Positions 17,449-27,078 of a stretch of 64,000 nucleotides of DNA are shown here, piece after piece. The position numbers were made by a program, and so were the translations under genes. This DNA is from CAVRJC01 sp963721435. GTDB taxonomy: Bacteria > Actinomycetota > Acidimicrobiia > IMCC26256 > DASPTH01. Each line of letters starts with the position of its first letter. Within the stretch, counting starts at the first letter, position 1. The stretch spans positions 248,001 through 312,000 of the forward strand of contig CAVRJC010000005.1 in assembly GCA_963721435.1 (NCBI GenBank), written 5' to 3'. Under the pieces are notes generated by a model. That model ran no database searches, had not been told where the DNA came from, and saw only the letters and a list, made by a program, of their open reading frames with translations.

Positions 17449-19447
17449 AGAAGGCGACGAGCTCCCGTTGGGATGCACCTGGCCGTTCGACGCGGCGCCC
17501 GGGTCCTCGTGGGTCTGGCGCCAGGCGGTGAACATCTCCGCGTAGCGGCCGTTGCGGGCGATGAGCTCATCGTGCGTGCCCACCTCGGCGAGCGCGCCGT
17601 TCTCGACGACCGCGATGCGATCGGCGCGCATGGCAGTGTTCAGCCGGTGCGCGATCAGGATCGCGGTGCGGCCCTCGAGCAGCACGTCGAGCGCGCGCTC
17701 GACCATCCGCTCGGTCGCGAGGTCGAGGCTCGACGTGGCCTCGTCGAGGATCAGCACGCGCGGCGACGCGAGGAACGCGCGCGCGAGCGCGATGAGCTGC
17801 CGCTCGCCCGACGACAGCGTGACGCCCCGTTCGTGGCACGGAGTGTCGAGACCCTCGGGGAGCGCGTCGATCAACTCGCGGATGCCGACCGCGTCACATG
17901 CCTCGAGCAGCTCCTCCCGCGTCGCGTCGGGCTTGGCGAACGCGATGTTGTCGCCGATGGTGCCCGCGAACAGGAACGACTCCTGCGGGACGATGCCGAG
18001 CTGGCGGCGCAGCGACTTCAGCGTGACCTCGGCGACGTCGTGGCCGTCGACGAGCACCCGACCCGACAGTGGGTCGTAGAACCGCGTGAGCAACTTCGCG
18101 ATCGTCGACTTCCCCGCGCCGGTGGGGCCGACCAGCGCGAAGGTCTCGCCCTTGGCGATCGTGAGGTCGACGTCCTCGAGCACGAGCGCATCGGGCGTGT
18201 ACCCGAAGGTGACGCGCTCGAGGGTGATCTCGCCTTCGATCGCGGGGAGGTCCTCGGCGTCGGGCTTCTCGCGGACGGCCGGCTTCGTCGTGAACAGCTC
18301 CCGCAGCTTGACCACACCCGCGTTCCCCTGCTGGTAGGTGTTGTAGAGCTGCGCGAGCTGCTGGATCGGCTGGAAGAACCGGTTGAGGTAGAGGTTGAAG
18401 GCGGTGAAGTCACCGAGCGACAGCTTGCCGTCGATGACCATGCGGCCGCCGATGAACAGCACGAGCGCCTGGCCGAGCACGCCGACGAACTGCGCGCCCG
18501 GGCCGTAGACCCCGGCGACGTTCCCGGTGTACATGTTGGCGGCGCGGTAGGAGCCGACGATGTTGTCGTGCTTGACGACGTTGTAACGCTGGCGGTTGTG
18601 CGCGGCCACGACCCGCGTGCCGGACAGGTTCTCCGCGAGGTCACCGATGACCGCGGCGATCCAGTCGCGCACCGCGAGGTAGCCGACGTCGGACGCCGAG
18701 CGGAACCACCACGTGAGGATTGTCAGCACCGGTACCACGCCCAGCGTGACCCACAGCGCCAGGGTGACGTTCATCGCGAACAGCTGCCACACCACGAACA
18801 CCACCGTGAACACCTGCAGCACCATGTTCACGAGGCCCTGCTGGAACAGCACCTGGATCGCTTCGATGTCGCTGGTGACGCGGGTCATGATGCGGCCGGC
18901 CTTCTCGCCGCTGAAGTAGTCCAGCGACAGGCGCTGGATCTGCGAGAACACGCGCACCGCGCAACCCGTAGAGGAGGTCTTCGCCGATGCGTCCCGACCA
19001 CGCGGTGCGGATGGCGCCGATGACGATCGCGCCGAACAGCAACCCGAAATAGAGGAGCGAATCGCGGACGACGACGGAGAAGTCGCCCTTCCCGCCGTAG
19101 ACGACCGGCGCGATGCCCTCGTTGACCGCGTTGGCCACCAGCCGGGGCCCGTACTGCTGGCAGAAGACCTCCATCGCGATGAGGATCAGCACGCCGAGGA
19201 TCGGCCACTTCTTCGGGGCGAGGAAGCGGCGCAGGGTGAACGGCTTCTGCGTGTCGTCGTAGACCTGCGTGAACGGGACCTGCTCGAGCTCGAAGTCGGG
19301 TTCCTTGTCGACGAGGAACTTGACCTTGTCCTCGATCTCGGGCGGGATGCCCATGAACTTGGCCCCGCCGCCGGTGCCGCTCCAGTGCTGCGCGCCCTGG
19401 CCGCCGCCTCCGCCGCCCCACATGCCGCCACCACCGCCGCCCCACAT
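17443..19447 (-). CDS. ABC exporter (membrane + ATPase), second half-transporter, frameshifted
   Basis: A half-size exporter of about 668 residues. The N terminus is a Gly-rich MWGGGGGG repeated twice. Transmembrane helices follow, then the nucleotide-binding domain with Walker A GPTGAGKST, Q-loop, signature LSSGERQ and Walker B VLILDEATSSLD. The frame changes near 18957-18963: GEDLLYGLR in one frame continues as VRVFSQIQRLSLDYF in the other if one G of GCGCGGTGCGC is removed. It starts inside the tandem repeat that ends the partner exporter gene. The pair probably forms a heterodimeric multidrug- or lipid-type exporter; substrate unknown. Confidence 0.9.
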
Positions 19448-19504
19448 CAGACGTGGCCCAACATCAGACGTGGCCCAACATCAGACGTGGCCCGACATCA
19501 GACG
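19445..19504. repeat. 17-bp tandem repeat (3.5 copies) at the junction of two ABC exporter genes
   Basis: Unit CATCAGACGTGGCCCAA repeated three times with one mismatch, plus a partial copy. On the minus strand each copy contains TGATG. The upstream gene stop (19464-19466) lies in one copy and the downstream ATG (19447) in the next. Confidence 0.9.
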
Positions 19505-21463
19505 CCGACGCCAGTTCGGGCGGAGCGGCGGCGCCGTCGCCGCGGCCGAGGGCCTGCTCAGTGAGCTCCTGGATCCGCGCCAGCCGGCGCGGCCTCGATC
19601 TCCTCGTCGGTCTTCGCCTCGTGCTCGCGCTCGTACTCGGCCTCACCGTGGGCGAGGATCTCGCGGTAGAGCGGGACGTCGCGCATGAGCGTGGCGTGCG
19701 TGCCGTCGGCGACGATGTGCCCGCCGTCGAGCACCACCACGCGCTCGGCGAGGCTGATGGTCGACAGGCGGTGCGCGACGATCAAGCGTGGTGCGCCCCT
19801 GCATCAGCGTGCGCAGCGCGCCGTGGATCTCGAACTCGCGCTGCGCGTCGATCGCGCTCGTCGCGTCGTCGAGGATCAGGACCCGCGGGTTGTCGAGCAA
19901 CGTGCGCGCGATCGCGATGCGCTGACGTTGACCGCCCGAGAGCGTGTAGCCGCGCTCACCGATGACGGTGTCGTAGCCATCGGACAGCTCCATGATGAAG
20001 TCGTGGGCGCCGGCTGCGCGCGCGGCGGCCTCGACCTCCTCCCGCGACGCCGACGGCCGCGCGAACGCGATGTTGGCGGCAACCGATTCGGAGAACAGGA
20101 ACGGCTCGTCGGTGACCGTGCCGATGTTCGACCGCAGGCTCGCGAGCGTGAGGTCGCGGATGTCGGTGCCGTCGATGAGGATCGCACCCCCGCTGACGTC
20201 GTAGAAGCGCGGCACGAGACGCGCGACCGACGACTTCCCGGAGCCGGTGCGCCCGACGAGGGCGATGGTCTCACCAGGGTGCAGGTGGAGGTCGAGGTGC
20301 GAGAACAGCGGTGCGTTCTCGCCGTACGCGAACTCGACGTCACGGAACTCGACGTCGCCCTGGCAGTTCAGGAGGTCGACGGCACCGGGCGCGTCGACCA
20401 TGTCGGGCTCGGCGTCGAGCACCTCGAACACGCGCTGCGCCGACGCCGCCGCCCGCTGGGCGATCATCATCAGCATGCCGACCATCACGAAGGGCATCTG
20501 GAGCATCACGACGTAGACGTTGAACGCCGAGAAGGTGCCGTAGCTCAGGTTGCCTTCGATCACCTGGTAGCCACCGAACAGCAGGATCACCGCCAGGCTC
20601 ATCTGCGGGATGATCTGCATGAGCGGCGCGAACTTGGCCTGGTTGTAGACCTGCTCGATCGAGACCCACCGCAGGCGCCGCGCCGCACGGTCGAACAGGC
20701 TGATCTGCGCGTCCTCCGCCGCGAACGACTTCACGACGCGGATGCCGGTGACGTCCTCCTCGACGATGGTCGAGATGTCGGCCATCCGGGCGAGCATGAC
20801 CCACGAGATCGGGAACAGGCGCTTCCGCATCCGCGCGCCCACGACGTAGAGCGGCGGCAGCATCAGCATCGTCACCAACGTGAGCTTCACGTCCATGCTC
20901 AGCATCAGGATCAACGCGGCGACGAAGCTGAGCCCCGAGACCGCGAGCATCGGCCCGAAGCCGAGGAACATCTGGATGGCGCGGATGTCGGAGTTGGCGC
21001 GCGAGATGAGCTGACCGCTCTGCACCGAGTCGTAGAAGTTGAACGACTGCCGCGAGAGGTGCTCGAACATCATCGTGCGCAGCTGGCACTCCATCTCGAC
21101 GCTCGCGCGCTGGAGGCCGAACCGCTGCGCGTACCCGAACAGGAACTGGCCGATGCCGAGCACCACCATTGCGATCACGTACGGGCCGAGCGGCTCGTTG
21201 TGGACGGTGATCGAGTTGTCGAGCGCGCCGCGTAGCACCTGCGGGATCGAGAGCTGCAGCGCGAGCATCACGATCGAGGCGACCATCGCGCCGATCAGCA
21301 CGCGACGGTGCGGCCGCAACACCGGGAGCAGCCGGCGGATCCAACCCTTGCTCTGGTCGGGATCGATCCAGGCGCGCGGCGGGCTGAACGTCGCCGGCGG
21401 CGGGGGTGGCGCGAACGACGTGTCCTCGAGCGCGGAGCTCTGCGAGTCGGTCGTGACCGCCAT
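19464..21463 (-). CDS. ABC exporter (membrane + ATPase), first half-transporter, frameshifted
   Basis: Full exporter architecture: Pro-rich N terminus, six-helix membrane domain (residues about 45-340), and an ATPase with Walker A GRTGSGKSS, signature LSGGQRQ and Walker B VLILDDATSAID. After GRTTL the frame breaks at 19783-19786 (CTTG where CTG is expected) and resumes with IVAHRLSTISLAERVVVLDGG. A second shift near 19598 would let the protein continue with RLARIQELTEQALGRGDG to the stop at 19464; that extension has strongly coding third positions. The degenerate Walker B (Asp-Asp instead of Asp-Glu) suggests a non-equivalent site in a heterodimer. Confidence 0.9.
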
Positions 21464-21467
21464 GCCG

Positions 21468-21487
21468 TTAGGTTATCGAACTGTTCG
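21468..21487. repeat. 20-bp direct repeat, copy 1, with palindromic core CGAACTGTTCG
   Basis: TTAGGTTATCGAACTGTTCG, 17 of 20 bases identical to 25185-25204. The 11-bp palindromic core lies 14 bases before the ABC exporter ATG (21463). The two copies bracket the tandem binding-protein genes. Confidence 0.6.
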
Positions 21488-21520
21488 TCCCCCTGACGCT
21501 TTTCCGGGCGTCAGGGGGAC
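21487..21520 (-). terminator. Hairpin terminator after the first binding-protein gene
   Basis: GTCCCCCTGACGC (21487-21499) pairs perfectly with GCGTCAGGGGGAC (21508-21520) around eight bases, starting 10 bases after the stop of the binding-protein gene. A 13-bp GC-rich stem without a clear T-run is typical of actinobacterial terminators. Confidence 0.75.
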
Positions 21521-21529
21521 CCTCGTCAG

Positions 21530-23245
21530 CTACCCGCCGGTGGACACCGGGCACGTCGGACCACACGGGTTCGCCGCAGGCTGCACGCCGTTGGGGAACG
21601 TCGCCGTCAAGGGGACCTGGTCGACCGACGACGCGACGTCGAAGAACTTCGCGCCCTTCGGGAACGACCCGAACGAGAAGCGCTTCCCGTTGTTCAGGTA
21701 CATCCACTTGCCCTTGCCGACTGCCTGCGCGACGGCGTTGGCGCCACCGGTGATGTTCGGGTTCCACCAGATCATCTCGACATCGGTCCCGAGCCCGAAG
21801 TACTCGTCGTACGGCAAGCCCACGGTGCGGCCGTACCCCGACTGGAACGTCACCGTGCCGTCCGACGCGCCACCGACCGCCGGCACCGAGAAGATGCCCT
21901 TCTGCACGTTGGCGACCGTCAGCTTCGGGCCGGCGTACTGGATCGCGTTGTAGATGAAGGCGAACCAACCGCTGCCCGTCGCGCTCGTGGTGCCCTGCTT
22001 GGTGCCCCAGTACCAGGGGAACGCGCCGTTGGTCGCGAGCGCTCCCGTGACGAGCGGGTTCAGCACCCCGACGCCGAACGCGTGTGACGCCTGGTCCTGG
22101 TCCCACCCACGCGCGTACCCGTCGAAGTCCGAGAACTGATAGCCGGTCTCGATCCACTCCGGCTTGAAGTTGTTCGACGTCGCCGCGGCCATCATCGACT
22201 TGATCATGGTCTGCGTCGCCACGAGGATCACCGAGGTGACCCCTGCGGACTGGAGCTTGGCGATGTTGGTCTTGGCCACCTCGTCGAACGAAGCGGTCGC
22301 GGTCGAGTCATACGTCACTTCCGCGACCGGCGCGGTGACACCGTTCTTCTTGAGCTGCGCCTTCAGGAGATCGACGTCGATCCCCGTGCTGGGTGTCACC
22401 AGACCGAACGCGCGGGTCTTGCCCTGGAGGCTGGTGTCGCCCGCGTACTGCGCCTTCTGCCCCGAGATGGTCCCGAGGAAGCTCGACATCAGGTAGAGGG
22501 ACGCGGTGCTGTCACTCTGCGTCGCCCAGCGGTACGGCGCCTGCTTCTGCAGGTCCGACTGACTGAGCGACGTGGCCGCGGCGCCGTTCACGATGATGTG
22601 CGCCTTGGCGATCTCCGACTCGAACACCGGGGCGCCCAGGCCCTGGTCGTACGCGTCGATGACGATGAACGGCTTCTTCGCGATCACCGCGAGCGCGTCG
22701 GCGCGCTGCGCGGCCTCGTCGGAGCCCGTAGCTTCGACGAACTCGTAGACCGGGTGACGACCCCAGGTCTGGTAGCTGCCGAACGTCTTGATCGCGTACT
22801 GGTAGACCGTGTCGAAGTCCTTGAAGTTGTCGCGCCAGCCACCGGGCTGACCCGTCGTCTGGTTGATCGGGCCCGAGCCGCCGCGTGCGCGTTGCGCTGC
22901 GAGGTCCTGGTCGGTCGGGATGTAGACGACGACCTTGACCTCGTCCTTGGTCACGCCGGGCGCGGTGGCGCCACCGTTGTTGGCGCCGTCCTTCCACGGG
23001 TTCACGCAGAACGGACCCGTCCCGATGTACTGCAGGTTGGTGCGCCCAGAGGCCTTGTCGCACGTGCTCTGGGCGAGGGCGGCCTTCGACCTCAGACCCA
23101 ACCCTGGGGGCTGCGGCCCGGTCTTGCCGGTCCCCGTCCCTGCGGCACCTGCTGGTGAGACGCTCGCGAGGCCCAAGCCCGCGACCAACGAGAGCGTGGC
23201 GAGAGCTGCCACACACCGTGCGCGCGATCCTCCGGTCGAGACCAT
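21530..23245 (-). CDS. Secreted periplasmic-binding-protein-like protein, tandem copy A
   Basis: 571 residues with a cleavable signal peptide (Ala/Leu-rich core, cleavage around SPAGAAG) and no lipobox Cys. The body resembles type I periplasmic binding proteins of branched-chain amino-acid transporters, with an early TAPGVTKDEVKVVVY strand and a lobe from about residue 100. It is longer than usual and carries Cys residues near FCVNPWKDG and in the C-terminal NPCGPTCP. A near-copy lies immediately upstream at 23344-25065. No permease or ATPase partner for uptake is adjacent. AGGGGGG precedes the ATG. Ligand unknown. Confidence 0.8.
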   Translation of the reverse strand: MVSTGGSRARCVAALATLSLVAGLGLASVSPAGAAGTGTGKTGPQPPGLGLRSKAALAQSTCDKASGRTNLQYIGTGPFCVNPWKDGANNGGATAPGVTKDEVKVVVYIPTDQDLAAQRARGGSGPINQTTGQPGGWRDNFKDFDTVYQYAIKTFGSYQTWGRHPVYEFVEATGSDEAAQRADALAVIAKKPFIVIDAYDQGLGAPVFESEIAKAHIIVNGAAATSLSQSDLQKQAPYRWATQSDSTASLYLMSSFLGTISGQKAQYAGDTSLQGKTRAFGLVTPSTGIDVDLLKAQLKKNGVTAPVAEVTYDSTATASFDEVAKTNIAKLQSAGVTSVILVATQTMIKSMMAAATSNNFKPEWIETGYQFSDFDGYARGWDQDQASHAFGVGVLNPLVTGALATNGAFPWYWGTKQGTTSATGSGWFAFIYNAIQYAGPKLTVANVQKGIFSVPAVGGASDGTVTFQSGYGRTVGLPYDEYFGLGTDVEMIWWNPNITGGANAVAQAVGKGKWMYLNNGKRFSFGSFPKGAKFFDVASSVDQVPLTATFPNGVQPAANPCGPTCPVSTGG

Positions 23246-23343
23246 CGGTCAACCCCCCTGTGCTCCGTATGGTGCTCGGGGCAACCTAAACGATCCGACC
23301 TCTGATGTCACTTCACCCCTGCGCGGGCTCCGTCGCGCCCCGG

Positions 23344-25065
23344 CTACCCCCCGGTGGTCACCGGGCAGCTCGGCCCGCACGGGTTGGCGGCCGGAGCAAC
23401 CCCGCCCGCGTAGGTGCTCGAGAGCGGCACCTGGTCGACCGACGACGTGAGGTCGAAGAACTTCGCGCCCTTCGGGAACGACCCGAACGAGAAGCGCTTG
23501 CCGTTGTTCAGGTACATCCACTTCCCCTTGCCCACGGCACTCGCCACGGCGTTCGCACCACCCGTGATGTTCGGGTTCCACCAGATCATCTCGACGTCGG
23601 TCCCCAACCCGAAGTACTCGTCGTACGGCAAGCCCACGGTGCGGCCGTACCCCGTCTGGAACGTCACCGTGCCGTCCGACGCGCCGCCCACCGCCGGCCG
23701 TGAGAACAACCCCTTCTTGACGTTCTCGACCGTCAGCTTCGGGCCCGCGTACTGGATCGCCCCGTAGATGAAGCCGAAGAACCCGTTGCCGCCGGCGCTG
23801 ATCACGCCCTGCTTGGTGCCCCAGTACCACTGGAACGCGCCGGTCGTCGCCGACGCGCCGGTCACGAGCGGGTTCAGCACGCCGATCCCGAACGCGTGTG
23901 ACGCCTGGTCCTGATCCCAGTTGCGGGCGTAGCCGTCGTAGTCCGAGAACTGATAGCCGGTCTCGATCCACTCCGGCTTGAAATTGTTCGACGTCGCGGC
24001 CGCCATCATTGCCTTGGTCATCGCCTGGTTGGCGATGAGCACCACGCTCGTCACCCCACCCGTCTGCATCTTGGCGACGAGCGTCTTGGCCAGCTCGTCG
24101 AACGTGGTCGACGCGGCGTTGTCGTACGTCACCTCGACCGCGGGTGCGGTCACGCCGTCCTTCTTGAACTGCGCGTTGAGCAGATCGACGTCGATCGAAT
24201 TGATCGGGGTGATCAGCCCGAACGTGCGCGTCTTGCTCTGCATGCTCGTGTCGCCCGCGTACTGCGCCTTCTGCCCCGAGATCGACCCGAGGAAGCTCGA
24301 CACGAGGTAGGTCGACGCGGTGCTGTCGCTCTGGACCGCCCACCGGTACGGGGCCTGCTTCTGCAGGTCGGCCTGACTCAGCGAGGTGGCCGCGGCGCCG
24401 TTCACGATGATGTGGGCCTTGGCGATCTCCGACTCGAAGATCGGGGCGCCAAGGCTCTGGTGGTACGCGTCGATGACGATGAACGGCTTCTTCGCGATCA
24501 CCGCGAGCGCGTCGGCGCGCTGTGCCGCCTCGTCGGTTCCCGACGCTTCGACGAACTCGTACACGGGGTGACGACCCCACGTCTGGTAGCTGCCGAACGT
24601 CTTGATCGCGTACTGGTACACGATGTCGAAGTCCCGGAAGTTGTTCTGCCAGTTGTCCGGCTGGCCGTTGACCTGGTTGACCGGCCCCGAGGTGCCGGCG
24701 GCGCGCTGAGCCGCGAGTTGCGCCTCGGTCGGCACGTAGACGACGACCTTCACCGTGTCCTTCGTGACGCCCGGCGCGGTGGCACCGCCGTTACCGGCGC
24801 CGTCCTTCCACGGGTTCACGCAGAACGGAGCGTTGACGTCGTCCTTGTACTGGAGGTTCGTGTGACCGGTCTGGTTGCACGTGCTCTGCGCGAGCGCCGC
24901 CTTCGACCCCAGTCCGAGACCAGGAGGTTGCGCTCCGGTCTTGCCCGACGAGGTCCCCGCGGCACCCGCGGTGCCTGCCGTCGACACCGCGGCGGCGAGC
25001 CCTGCCGTCAATGCCAGGCCGACCACCACGGCCGCCCGCGCGCGCCAGTGTCGCGTCTGCCCCAT
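23344..25065 (-). CDS. Secreted periplasmic-binding-protein-like protein, tandem copy B
   Basis: 573 residues from ATG 25065, chosen because GGGGGG lies 9-14 bases upstream and a signal peptide follows at once (MGQTRHWRARAAVVVGLALT...GAAG). Long identical stretches are shared with copy A, including TFGSYQTWGRHPVYEFVEA and NNFKPEWIETGYQFSD, and both have the C-terminal NPCGP.CPV.TGG. This is a recent tandem duplication. The two differ mostly in surface-type substitutions. They may bind related ligands; transport partners would have to be encoded elsewhere. Confidence 0.8.
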   Translation of the reverse strand: MGQTRHWRARAAVVVGLALTAGLAAAVSTAGTAGAAGTSSGKTGAQPPGLGLGSKAALAQSTCNQTGHTNLQYKDDVNAPFCVNPWKDGAGNGGATAPGVTKDTVKVVVYVPTEAQLAAQRAAGTSGPVNQVNGQPDNWQNNFRDFDIVYQYAIKTFGSYQTWGRHPVYEFVEASGTDEAAQRADALAVIAKKPFIVIDAYHQSLGAPIFESEIAKAHIIVNGAAATSLSQADLQKQAPYRWAVQSDSTASTYLVSSFLGSISGQKAQYAGDTSMQSKTRTFGLITPINSIDVDLLNAQFKKDGVTAPAVEVTYDNAASTTFDELAKTLVAKMQTGGVTSVVLIANQAMTKAMMAAATSNNFKPEWIETGYQFSDYDGYARNWDQDQASHAFGIGVLNPLVTGASATTGAFQWYWGTKQGVISAGGNGFFGFIYGAIQYAGPKLTVENVKKGLFSRPAVGGASDGTVTFQTGYGRTVGLPYDEYFGLGTDVEMIWWNPNITGGANAVASAVGKGKWMYLNNGKRFSFGSFPKGAKFFDLTSSVDQVPLSSTYAGGVAPAANPCGPSCPVTTGG

Positions 25066-25184
25066 ATCAGAATCCCCCCAATTTGATACAAGATAAGTTC
25101 TCGGGAACCTAGACCGTCCCGGGCAACTTGTCCCGGCACCCCGGAGTGGGTCCCCCGAGGAGCCGGGCCGCGCAACCTCGGCTG

Positions 25185-25204
25185 TTAGGATCACGAACTG
25201 TTCG
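25185..25204. repeat. 20-bp direct repeat, copy 2, with palindromic core CGAACTGTTCG
   Basis: TTAGGATCACGAACTGTTCG, partner of 21468-21487. TAGGAT (25186-25191) is also a good -10 box for the plus-strand gene starting at 25224; no clear -35 box is seen. Confidence 0.6.
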
Positions 25205-25223
25205 GAGTCCTGACGGGGAACGG

Positions 25224-25739
25224 GTGGCTGCACGGATGCGACGGGTACTGCTGCTGTGTGCGCTGGTCGGCGGAGCGCTGCTCGCAGCGATGCCGCCTGC
25301 CACCGCGGCGGTGAGCTGCCGGCACGCCGTGACCCAGCTCAAGCAGGACATCGCCGCGCTCGTCCCGGCCACGGGTCCGCCGGTCAAGGACAGCGCCGCG
25401 GCCAAGAAGCTCTCGGAGCATTCGTACGCCAAGTTCCAGGCCGCGATCGCCCAGCACCCCGACTGCCAGTCCGAGTTCGCCCAGTTCGGCCAGCAGCTGC
25501 TGGGGTCCCGCAAGGACACCCCGCAGGGCACGCCGTTCCTCGGCCCGATCGGCTGGCTGTGGAACGAGATCTACTACTCGATCTTCCAGGGCAGCACCGT
25601 GCTGATGATCATGTTCGGGTGGGAGCTGTTCCTCTCCCCGTTCATCCTGGTGTTCTGCATGCTGGCCGTCTTCCGCGGCACGTCGGGTCTGCTCAAGAAG
25701 CCCTACGTGCCGCCCGAGCTCCGCACGAACGAGCAGTGA
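25224..25739 (+). CDS. Secreted/membrane protein of unknown function
   Basis: 171 residues from GTG 25224, with GGGG at good distance; an ATG 12 bases further on is the alternative. A signal peptide (RRVLLLCALVGGALLAAMPPATA) is followed by a helical region with Cys residues (VSCRH, HPDCQSEF). Near the C terminus is one strong membrane segment (GSTVLMIMFGWELFLSPFILVFCML) and a short cytoplasmic tail. No family recognised. The downstream phosphoesterase starts one base after the stop, so the two are probably co-transcribed. Confidence 0.7.
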   Translation: MAARMRRVLLLCALVGGALLAAMPPATAAVSCRHAVTQLKQDIAALVPATGPPVKDSAAAKKLSEHSYAKFQAAIAQHPDCQSEFAQFGQQLLGSRKDTPQGTPFLGPIGWLWNEIYYSIFQGSTVLMIMFGWELFLSPFILVFCMLAVFRGTSGLLKKPYVPPELRTNEQ

Positions 25740-25740
25740 G

Positions 25741-26341
25741 ATGAAGATCGGCATCGCCTCCGACGCGCACTGCAATGTCGCCGCGCTCCAGGCCGCGCTC
25801 GACCAGATGGGGTCCGTCGTCGACGAGATCCTCTTCGCCGGCGACGCGGTCTACGAGTACCGCATGTCGAACGAGATCGTCGACCTCATCCGCACCACCG
25901 GCATGCACTCCGTGCTCGGGAACCACGAGATCGAGCTCCTCTCCCCCGGCGGCATCCGCGCGCGAGGCCGAGGGTGTGCGTCAGGACGCGCTCGACTTCC
26001 TCACCTCGCTCCCGTACCGCGTCGACCTGAAGATCGACGGCAAGCACCTCGTGATGGTGCACGGCAGCCCGTTCCCGCCGTACAACGACTACGTCACCAA
26101 AGGCAGCGTCGCGCTGCGTCGCTGCGGCGACGTCGAAGCCGACTTCCTCGTGATCGGGCACACCCACGTGCCGTTGGCCGAACGCGTGAACGGCACGCTG
26201 GTCGTCAACCCCGGCTCGATCGGCGAGTCGCGCGAGCACGGCTTCAAGGATCTCGTCTCGTACGCGATCCTCGACACCACCACCGACGAAGTCGAGTTCG
26301 TGAAGTTCCCGAACCCGCGTCTCGCCGGCGCGATGTCGTAG
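25741..26341 (+). CDS. Metallophosphoesterase (YfcE/MJ0936-type), frameshifted
   Basis: Calcineurin-like phosphodiesterase of about 200 residues. Motifs in order: SDAHCN (metal Asp and His), GDAVYEY, GNHEIE, then after a frame change VMVHGSP and GHTHVP, and the end LVVNPGSIGESREHGF. The break is in a GC run near 25965-25971: adding one base to CGCGCGCGA gives REAEGVRQDALDFL in frame. All catalytic motifs are intact apart from the shift. Substrate not predictable; family members hydrolyse phosphodiesters, often cyclic nucleotides or artificial substrates. Confidence 0.85.
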
Positions 26342-26350
26342 GGATTCCTT

Positions 26351-27001
26351 CTACGGGTCGGGCCAGAGCGCTCCGCGGACGTCGATCCCGAGCGGGTTCC
26401 CCCAGGTGTTCCGGAACATCACCTCGCTGATCGGGGTGCGCTTCGCGATGCCCCATCGGCCCGACGGATATCCGAACGTGATGCATCCGAGCAACTGCCC
26501 CGATTCCTCTGCAGTGGTCCCGAGAACTGCCAGCACCTCGTCCCGGTTCAAGAAGCTCAACACCGACGTGAACGCGCTCCCGACGCCTTCCGCGCGCGCC
26601 GCGAGCTGCGCGCTCCAGAGCGCGGGGTACACGTCGCCGGCGCCGCCGAACCCGAAGAGCAGCAAGGGCACCTGGGCGAAGTTCTCCTGCAGCCATGATG
26701 CCGACCGGTACACCTTCAGCCACTGCGCGTGCTCGGGGTCGTCGGGATCCGCCAACGCGACGTCGATCTGCTCCTTGTAGAACGACGCCCACAGCTGGTC
26801 CATCGCATCGCGGTAGATGGGCGCAAGCTTCGCGATCTGATCGCGATCGTCGACCAGTACGAACTTCCACGACTGGGCATTGCCACCACTCGGCGCGCGG
26901 ATCGCGGCGTCGAGGATGCGCGCGACGACGTCTTCCGGGATCGGATCGGGCTTGACACGCCGCATCGCGCGCGTCGTGTAGAGGACCTCACGGGCGTCCA
27001 T
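26351..27001 (-). CDS. Nitroreductase-family flavin oxidoreductase
   Basis: 216 residues from ATG 27001, preceded by GGGAG. FMN-binding signature at the N terminus (TTRAMRRVKPDPIPEDV, then APSGGNAQSWKFVLVDD) and at the C terminus (LLGCITFGYPSGRW). The long middle region resembles the IYD/BluB-like nitroreductases, which dehalogenate or reduce small aromatics; substrate unknown. It lies 9 bases from the convergent phosphoesterase and is divergent from the phosphotransferase at 27079. Confidence 0.87.
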   Translation of the reverse strand: MDAREVLYTTRAMRRVKPDPIPEDVVARILDAAIRAPSGGNAQSWKFVLVDDRDQIAKLAPIYRDAMDQLWASFYKEQIDVALADPDDPEHAQWLKVYRSASWLQENFAQVPLLLFGFGGAGDVYPALWSAQLAARAEGVGSAFTSVLSFLNRDEVLAVLGTTAEESGQLLGCITFGYPSGRWGIAKRTPISEVMFRNTWGNPLGIDVRGALWPDP

Positions 27002-27078
27002 GACGCTCCCTTCGGCTAGAACCGTGGAGGACGGTAGCTGCACGAGCGGCTCGTCGCACGAGAAACGAGTGGGGGGAC

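Noticed and set aside
8555..19504. Short repeats considered as CRISPR or iteron arrays.
   Set aside because: Units are 12-17 bp, directly abutting with no spacers, few copies, and each sits on a stop codon. No cas or rep genes are near.
21477..21487. CGAACTGTTCG considered as a LexA (SOS) box.
   Set aside because: The actinobacterial SOS box needs GAAC and GTTC separated by four bases; here the half-sites are one base apart.
27002..27078. Small inverted repeats (ACGAGCGGCTCGT and ACCGT-N5-ACGGT) between the nitroreductase and the phosphotransferase genes.
   Set aside because: Stems are only five bases and common in such GC-rich DNA; too weak to call as operators.
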